A stretch of DNA of 64,000 bases. Source: Myrica gale. Lineage: Eukaryota; Streptophyta; Magnoliopsida; Fagales; Myricaceae. The stretch is from assembly GCA_963930655.1 (NCBI GenBank), contig OZ005614.1, forward strand, positions 1,240,001 to 1,304,000, in the 5' to 3' direction. A model generated the notes under the pieces. The model saw nothing but the letters and a program-made list of their open reading frames with translations, ran no database searches and was not told the origin of the DNA. The translations under genes and the position numbers were made by a program. Below are positions 57,692 to 64,000 of the stretch, piece by piece. The stretch's first letter is position 1, and the number at the start of each line of letters is the position of its first letter.

Positions 57692-60015
57692 CTATACAGC
57701 TCCAGGAAGGGACCGTTGATATGGAGCGCGATGGCCAGAAACTCCATCTTCAACACGTTTGTCTTCAAACCATTTCACAACTCTTTTACGGGGTAAGTTC
57801 GTTACGTGAACGATACTGCTGATCATTGCATTCTGCATTGTTTTCAATTTCAAGACCGTAAGAACATAAAACTCGAAATAAGTATCTTAGTTAGCACAAT
57901 TAGAAACTTGTGCATATCATGGATAAAAATGCCAGAAAACAGAGAATCGGACAGTAATGGCAGCACACGCAACCGTAGAAAAAAGTTAAAAAGCGTGTAG
58001 TCTGACTAAAAACTATACCGCTTTTGACAATAACCAACCTTGAAAGTCTTTTTACGGAAATCGGTTATGAATAAACTCTCAATATTGATGACAAAGGGGA
58101 AAAGAGAGATAGAGAGAGCTTACAGTGGGGCGCTTTGTTCTTCCATAAACTCTTTCAAGGGTTTCAACTTGCACTTTTTTCAGTCTCTTTTGGGCTGCCC
58201 ATCTATGTTGCATGACATGAACAGGAACTTGCACCTTGGTCCCAGGATCTGCAGCATCCGCGCTTGTCTCACTAGGATTAGTTTCCATGGGTTTCGGTTC
58301 AGGCAGTGATACTGCTACTGTTGGTTCCGGGTGATCAGGTAAAGCAGCACTCATCAACAGAAGATTCGGAGGAGGGTCACGAAGCAATTCAAGAACAACA
58401 GCCCTATCGAGACAAAGCTCAGCAGCAAGACTCTTTAATCTACAAAACGAGGAAATCAGGGATTCAGAAAATTACAATGCTAGGTAATGGGAACCTTTCT
58501 ATTTTTTATTTTTTCTCCTAAGCTAGGTTATCCGGACTTATTATCATCAGTATATGAAACCACCTAACGACCTAAGTGGAAGAAGCATCTATCTTGCTGA
58601 ACATGGAAGTTCAAAGAAGGTTTCTGCTTTAGTTCCTCCCACAAACAAAAAACAAACGTCCTTCAGTCAAATCCTTATCCATAACCTTGAGATTCATGGA
58701 GTATTTTCAGGCAAAACATAACCAAATTAAACTGAGCTACAAACAAATTCATAGCTTCTAAGATGATTCAGTGTAAACTAAACTAATGCAGAGATGAACA
58801 AGGCAGAACCTCAGCCCAGTTCGCCTTCAGATAGCCCATCCTAGCAGAAAACAATCCATGCGCCTTTGCTTTTTATAAGAATGAAAAGGCAGTACCAAGA
58901 AATGTGTTTGACATACAGTAAACTCAACTGATCGCTACACTAAATTCTAGCAGTTGGCTTAAATGGTTAAGCAAAGCAAGAGAAATTTCAATCCGCACGC
59001 AAGCACCCCCATTGACATCATAATGGAAAATTGGAGAGAGTTCAAGATACATGGAGAAAACGCCAAGGTCCTAACAGGCTTGAGATATGATCATTCCCAC
59101 AATGATTATCCCCATCTATACTTCACCCCAAATTCAACATTATGCACACTTGGGTACAGATAGAGGTAGCAGGAATGCATATGCAGCATTCAACAAAGTG
59201 TTGACATCGTTAAGTCTGTCTTAGCAACGATAATATTTCGGCAAATAAGACGAAGATCAAATTCAGATACGTACACTAGTTTTACGGCGGCCGGCTTTTA
59301 AAGCTAAAGCCAATCTTCGAAGTTGCCAATTCCTAAGCTTCACCGGCCTTTCCTCCTTTTCATCGTCATCTTCTTCGGCATCATTATCTCCTTCAGAATC
59401 ATCTGCAGATGAGCTCGACATTCCTATATCATCATCTCCTAGTGCCTCCACTAACTCTTGTTCAAGCCTGGCAAGGTCTTCTTCGCTTATCTCATCATCA
59501 CCGTCATCTAGGGATAGCTCATCATTTTTAAGATCCTCTTCCAGTTGACTAAAGAGTGCTTCAAAGGCATCCTCGTCAACATCATCATCATTACGAGGCA
59601 GAATTTTCTGCCAAACGAAATACATCGCATTAGAATAATACAATTCACACAATTATGGTTACGAATTTCAGAAATGACAAACAGCAAAGGACTTTTTTAA
59701 TCACACTAAAAGAACAATAAAGCAGGAAATGTCCAAGCCAAACTAAGCTGTGCATTAAAAAGAAGATATCTTTTTTATTTCTCGGAACCAAACAAGCTCA
59801 GACCACCATACCTTCTTTTTCTTCGACGAGGGACCACCGGGGGTTGAAGAGCTGGTGTTTCGGCGGCGAGACAGAGCAAGTACGGCGCGGGAGGGAGGGT
59901 GACGTGGCATAAGCAGACGGGTCGGCCGGGGGTGGCCCAAGAGGAGGTGATTGCAGAGAGAGGACGATAAGCGCTGAACCGCCATGCCGGAGTGAACTGA
60001 TGAAGCAAAAGCCAT
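57692..60015 (-). CDS. OCP3: OCP3 (overexpressor of cationic peroxidase 3), homeodomain-like regulator
   Basis: In Arabidopsis OCP3 (At5g11270) modulates pathogen and drought responses and has been linked to chloroplast RNA editing. Exons 59812-60015, 59275-59607, 58124-58432 and 57692-57832 give 328 residues. The N-terminus MAFASSVHSGMAVQRLSSSL is plastid-transit-like. A long acidic region follows (about 75-160), then PVKLRNWQLRRLALALKAGR and LLRDPPPNLLLMSAALP. The C-terminal homeodomain-like part spans RAAQKRLKK-like residues to helix 3 (LPRKRVVKWFEDKR). The exon 3 acceptor is uncertain: the obvious site TTTTGTAG at 58440 would put exon 3 out of frame. Using AAAG at 58433-58434 keeps the frame but drops two residues expected after KTS. 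Other junctions are regular. Confidence 0.9.
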
Positions 60016-61101
60016 TCTTCACTACCGAGTCTCTGTGGATGGGAGAGTGAGACAGAAAGGAGGGTTTAACATTTACGAAACGCACAGGTTCGTTGTTTAA
60101 CAATCGAACTCGTTGAGGCCGAGCCTTTAATATAATGGGCTTCTACACGCAGATTTTCTGTACCCCTCGTCTATCTCGTCCTTCGATCGAACCCTTTAGC
60201 TTTGGGCACAAAAGGACCCAACACGTAGGACAGCCCAGTAATTTCTCTCTAACTTATAACTTTTTATTTCCTTTGCCCACGAAAAACATTATTTATTTAT
60301 TTATTTATTTCGGAGTATGTTTTGCATAGACATTAGGAGGATGTTCGGGTGGATAGTTTTTTGAGAATTTTTAAGTGATGTTAACTTTATTGGTATGCGT
60401 GCGGTAGTTATTTTTAGGTGATGTTAAAAAACATGTTCGGTTTGTGTATTCTCAGGATTTTTTTAAATCCTGAGAATACAAACAAACCGAACAACCCCTA
60501 GATTAGAGACAATGTATCTAATCTAGTGTTTAGTTGCGCTAATGACAAAAAAAGTATTAAAAAAAATAAATGGACTTGATTGTTAACTTATTATAAGAAT
60601 AAAATGTAATTTTTTCATTTATAAAATGTACCTTTATTTTTAAAATTAAATCAAAATTTGGAATTTCGTATATAAAGTAAGGTATCATATTCAATTTAAT
60701 TCAGACTTACCAATATTCACAATTCCTAAGCATTACGAGTAATTTATTTGTGCAAAGAAAAAATTTCAATGCAATTCAATTCAATTCAATTCTCCCTCAA
60801 ACAAGACCCAAGCAAAACCGATTCGTTAAGGGGGTGGTTGAATTGATTGGATCTGGTTCTGTTTCCAAATTTTTCTTTTTATAATATATAATTACTCTCT
60901 CTCCCCGATGGTGTCTTGTTTTATAAATATTTTATTTGGATCTATTGCTGTTGCCTGTTGCGTTTTGATTTTGGATCGACTCGGGTCGGTTCCTATTGTT
61001 CTTTTGAGACGAACCAACCTCGTAATGAAATTGAGCCTTTGAGGGTCGCTGATTAGGCTCCGGCAGCTGAAGAACTACCAGATACTCTCTCTTCGGAAAT
61101 C
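60016..61101. promoter_or_regulatory. Divergent intergenic region between OCP3 and the next gene
   Basis: The two genes start head to head, 1.09 kb apart, so both promoters lie here. It contains (TTTA)n at about 60290-60310, the MITE/hairpin at 60335-60500 and (AATTC)n at 60774-60793. No coding sequence. Confidence 0.45.
60335..60500. mobile_element. Probable MITE with strong terminal hairpin
   Basis: The left end TAGGAGGATGTTCGG and right end CCGAACAACCCCTA are imperfect inverted repeats. Within the right half, TGTTCGGTTTGT...TCAGGATTT (from about 60433) is followed at once by its near-exact reverse complement up to about 60495, forming a stem of about 27 bp. No clean target duplication was found. 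Confidence 0.55.
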
Positions 61102-62307
61102 ATGGCAACTTCATCTCCATCGTCATCGTCTTCCTCAACGAAGAGATTGGCTAGCAGTCTCTGGAAAATAGCATCGCGCATCTTCTTCTTCCTAATCATC
61201 CTTCAGATCCCTCTTTTCAGGTACAACGTTTTTCGCACTCTTCCTAATCATTCTTCAGAGCCCTCTGTTTTGTTTCATTCCAAGTATCTTGTCTGTTTTG
61301 TCATTCATTGCCCAATTTTTGTTTTCCCACGCTTGCTATCTCGCACTCAAACTTGCTGCTCGTTGTGTCTTGCCATCTGGCTGTTGCTGATGAATCTCTC
61401 TAACTTACGAAAGCTCTAAAAAGAATTGAGGTTTTTTTTCAAAGCATTGAACATCTTTATACGCTATTAAATGGCTACCCAAAAGAAATATAGAATTTCA
61501 AGGAGAGAAAATATCTGCCGTCATACAAATTCTTCAATTTGCAAGCAAAAATATTGATCCTATCAATTGGTATCGTGATTGGTATATGAAATAGTATACG
61601 GAGGAAAAGTAATCTGGGATCCGCATCGAGTTCTTGTCGAAATGTTATTATTCGACCTGTTTTTTAGTAGAAAGTATTTTGTTTTCTCTGGTTTTCATGT
61701 TTTAGGGTCTGGATTTGTGTTGGCATTTTCATTTATTTTTGTATTTTCCCCATGACGTCTGTTTGAAATTTGAAGAAGGTGTTTCAATGTTTGAGCTTGC
61801 GATCTGTTTCTCTACACTTTCCTCATTGAAATAGCAACGGTACATTGATTAAAGATCTTTGTCCTGATTGCATGGTTTTTTTTTACCTCCATTTTTCTCA
61901 TTTTGTTTGAGGCGCGCCGAATAGAGAATGAAATGCAGAAATAAGGGAAGGGTTCCAAACCTTTTTTTTTTCTGGTTTAAGGGCTGCTCGACCTACCGAA
62001 GTACCATGAAGACAATGCGAGTGCTTTGTTGCAGCATTCGAGTTAGGAACTAATTTTTTTACGTTGACAGGGTCCCATGCAGATCTGGAATGTGTACAAC
62101 ACCGTTGCATGTCACATCCTCCCAATTGATTGCAAGTGAAATATTTCCTGTTGCTGTTGTGAAGACCCTTTTGTTCCCTGGAGCTGTTGCACATGGCATT
62201 GTCAAGAACATGACTGTTCCAAGCTGGGATAACCTGCTAGAAATCTATAACTTGACCAGTGTGAAGGAAGCACCTGCACTAACGGATCTCCAACGCTTAG
62301 AGGTTCT
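61102..62307 (+). CDS. Small membrane protein of unknown function (first two exons; continues past window)
   Basis: Two exons are visible: 61102-61220 and 62071 to about 62307. Exon 1 encodes MATSSPSSSSSSTKRLASSL and a hydrophobic anchor (IASRIFFFLIILQIPLF). Exon 2 continues in frame with RVPCRSGMCTTPLHVTSSQL, then VVKTLLFPGAVAHGIVKNMT and LTDLQRLEVL. The pattern matches a conserved plant protein family without known function. By position next to OCP3 it may correspond to Arabidopsis At5g11280. The donor after LEVL (GTTTCA) is weak but keeps phase 2. The following exon should start with the rest of the LAGSYF-like block and is not in the remaining 1.7 kb. A 1-kb foldback element lies in this presumed intron. 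Confidence 0.75.
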
Positions 62308-62467
62308 GTTTCATATCTATTCATTGCCCTTTATAACGATTAATGGTTCCTCAATACATGATTCTTGCTATGCCCACGACAGCTACTGATTAGGACTAAA
62401 TACTCTACACCTTCATCAACGAGGAACTATTTTCATTTGGTGTGCTTTATTTTCGTTTGACTCACCT

Positions 62468-63491
62468 TTGCCCGACCCATTTAGTGGAACAATCCACCCA
62501 TTTAGTTTTCACCCACTTGCGTAAAAAGACAAATGCAAACCCAGTTTGTCGTCTTCCTTCTCTTCTTCTTTGCCGGAAAACCCAGATGTGCGTCTCTGTA
62601 GCACCTCCTCGCCAGGAAAACAGCTGGCCTTAAATTCGTGAAAAGGTGCTTCTGTGCACCTTCCTCGTTGTGCTTTTAAAAAGAAACATGAATGAATAAG
62701 ATAAAGCACTTCATTAATTGTGCTTTTAAATTTCCAGTAAAGCTTTTGTGCATTTGTCGTTTATAGACTTTAGTTTGTGCACCTTCCTCGTTGCTTTTGA
62801 AGCGTTTGTCATTTTCGGAGAATTTAATTTGTGGCTTGAAGCGTTTGTCGTTGAAGCATTTGTCGTTTTCGGCAAGGATCGAAAAATCATGTTCGGATCA
62901 CGGTTAATTGTAATGAAAAAGACTTTGGTATTCTACGAAGGGCGTGCTCGTAAGTGCACAAAGACCGTTGGGTAACTCATGAGTCTGTGTGGAATACGAG
63001 CACGCCCTTCGTAGAATACCAGAGTCTTTTTCATTCCAATTAACCGTGATCCGAACATGATTTTCCGATCCTTGCCGAAAACAACAAACGCTTCAATCCA
63101 CAAATTAAATTCTCCGAAAACAAAATACGCTTCAAAAGCAACGAGGAAGGTGCACAAACTAAAGTCTACAAATGCACAAAAGCTTTACTGAAAATTTAAA
63201 AGCACAATAAATGAAGTGTTTTATCTTGTTCATTCATGTTTCTTTTTAAAAGCACAACGAGGAAGGTGCACAGAAGCACCTTTTCACGAATTTAAGGCCA
63301 GCTGTTTTCCTGGCGAGGAGGAGCTGCAGAGAGACGAGACGAAAATCCTGGCAAGGAGGTGCAGAGACGCAAATCTGGGTTTTCCGGCGAAGAAGAAGGG
63401 AAGGAAGACGAAAGCTGGGTTTGCATTTGTCTTTCTACTCAGGTGGGTGAAAACTAAATGGGTGGGTTGCTCCCCTAAATGGGTCGGGCAA
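62468..63491. mobile_element. 1.0-kb foldback element with arms of about 490 bp
   Basis: The left arm (62468-62952) starts TTGCCCGACCCATTTAG. The right arm (62995-63491) is its near-complete reverse complement, ending in CTAAATGGGTCGGGCAA. Only about 42 bases separate them. Matching pairs can be followed the whole way, for example CGTAGAATACC against GGTATTCTACG near the centre and GGCCAGCTGTTTTCCTGGCG outward. Arms differ by scattered substitutions and small indels (for example about 12 bases fewer in the left). No clear target duplication or coding sequence was found. This is a foldback or long-TIR Mutator-type non-autonomous element. Confidence 0.9.
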
Positions 63492-64000
63492 CAATTTTAA
63501 TTGACGTGGCGAAAATCTAATGGTTAGAGTTTAAAGGATAAATCTGAGCCGTTGCTCAGCACCATCAACACTATACTGCAAAGCATATTAACATGACCCT
63601 ATTCCATCCTATTAGTGCTCCACATGTCTTTGATATCATTTTCAAGAACTTGAGTAATTGAGAATATCATCAAAGTTAGCAGCCAAATCTTCTTTTTGTA
63701 CTTACTAGCTGGCTTGACGGTGAGACATGCATCTGTAAGCAGACACACACATGCACACTTTAGTGTAGGTACCTGGGATTCTTTCTTGCAAATCTTGTCT
63801 GACTGGACCAGTCTCACTGGTTCTCATTTTTCTTCAGTATTTTCCTATCAATTTACGAAATTTTGGATCATTGGTAGATTCACCACAAATCAACCTTGCC
63901 TGTTTCCGATTCCTCGTGGTTGTTGTCATCAATCATCTCTGCCCAAGGCAACATCCTTTGGCATTTCTTTCAGTGATACCTTCTCTACATTCCCTTGTAT
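63492..64000. other. Intronic or intergenic DNA at the right edge; no gene seen
   Basis: If the preceding gene continues beyond the window, this is part of its second intron. No exon was recognised. Confidence 0.35.

Noticed and set aside
61898-62194. 98-codon minus-strand frame over exon 2 of the last gene
   Set aside because: It is antisense to a recognisable coding exon and has no known content.
1-64000. CRISPR arrays, operons, phage or bacterial genes
   Set aside because: No regular spacer-repeat array; intron-bearing plant genes throughout. The recurrent short repeats are transposon ends and microsatellites.

Overview
This window is nuclear DNA of a flowering plant, most likely a woody core eudicot. 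The evidence is intron-rich genes with GT..AG junctions, a land-plant gene set (CESA, HY5, DYW-class PPR, BT1-type carrier), AT-rich intergenic DNA and many small hAT- and Harbinger-like elements. Nothing bacterial, viral or organellar was recognised.

Genes in order: a possible last exon of an unknown gene (about 324-381, +); a nuclear tRNA-Gly(TCC) (5956-6026, -); a single-exon sugar-phosphate/nucleotide-sugar transporter of the TPT/DMT superfamily (13039-14088, +); an intronless DYW-class PPR gene with one in-frame TGA (18134-19984, -); a decayed AFG1/LACE1-like ATPase gene (20492-27530, +); an EG45-like/plant natriuretic peptide-like secreted protein (30270-30866, -, 3 exons); a Brittle-1 (BT1/SHS1) type adenine nucleotide carrier (35413-38052, +, 3 exons); an Alba-type nucleic-acid-binding protein (38997-41340, -, 5 exons); a CESA1-type cellulose synthase (44698-51170, -, 14 exons, 1084 aa); HY5 (54241-55670, -, 4 exons); OCP3 (57692-60015, -, 4 exons); and the first two exons of a small membrane protein gene that runs off the right edge (61102 onward, +).

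The order transporter / AFG1 / BT1 / CESA1 / HY5 / OCP3 is notable. From memory, three separate Arabidopsis segments each carry part of it: At2g25520-25530-25540, At4g32390-32400-32410 and At5g11230-11260-11270-11280. The window therefore looks like an unfragmented version of an ancestral block that was triplicated and partly lost in Arabidopsis. The genes share no obvious pathway. Recognisable roles are primary-wall cellulose synthesis, plastid nucleotide export, light signalling (HY5) and stress/plastid regulation (OCP3).

Mobile DNA fills the intergenic space. At least six non-autonomous hAT-like elements have 8-bp target duplications or near matches (2843-3193, 3580-4534, 4936-5232, 10484-12565, 32709-33264, 56088-56897). 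Three or four Harbinger-like MITEs have 3-bp duplications. Three minus-oriented non-LTR insertions have 16-18 bp duplications and a poly(A) end (21021-21455, 31541-32063, 42296-44335). A 1-kb foldback element (62468-63491) sits in the presumed intron of the last gene. The main points of interest are the foldback, a hAT subfamily with internal palindromes, the decaying AFG1 copy, the PPR stop codon and an isolated hairpin at 15351-15496.
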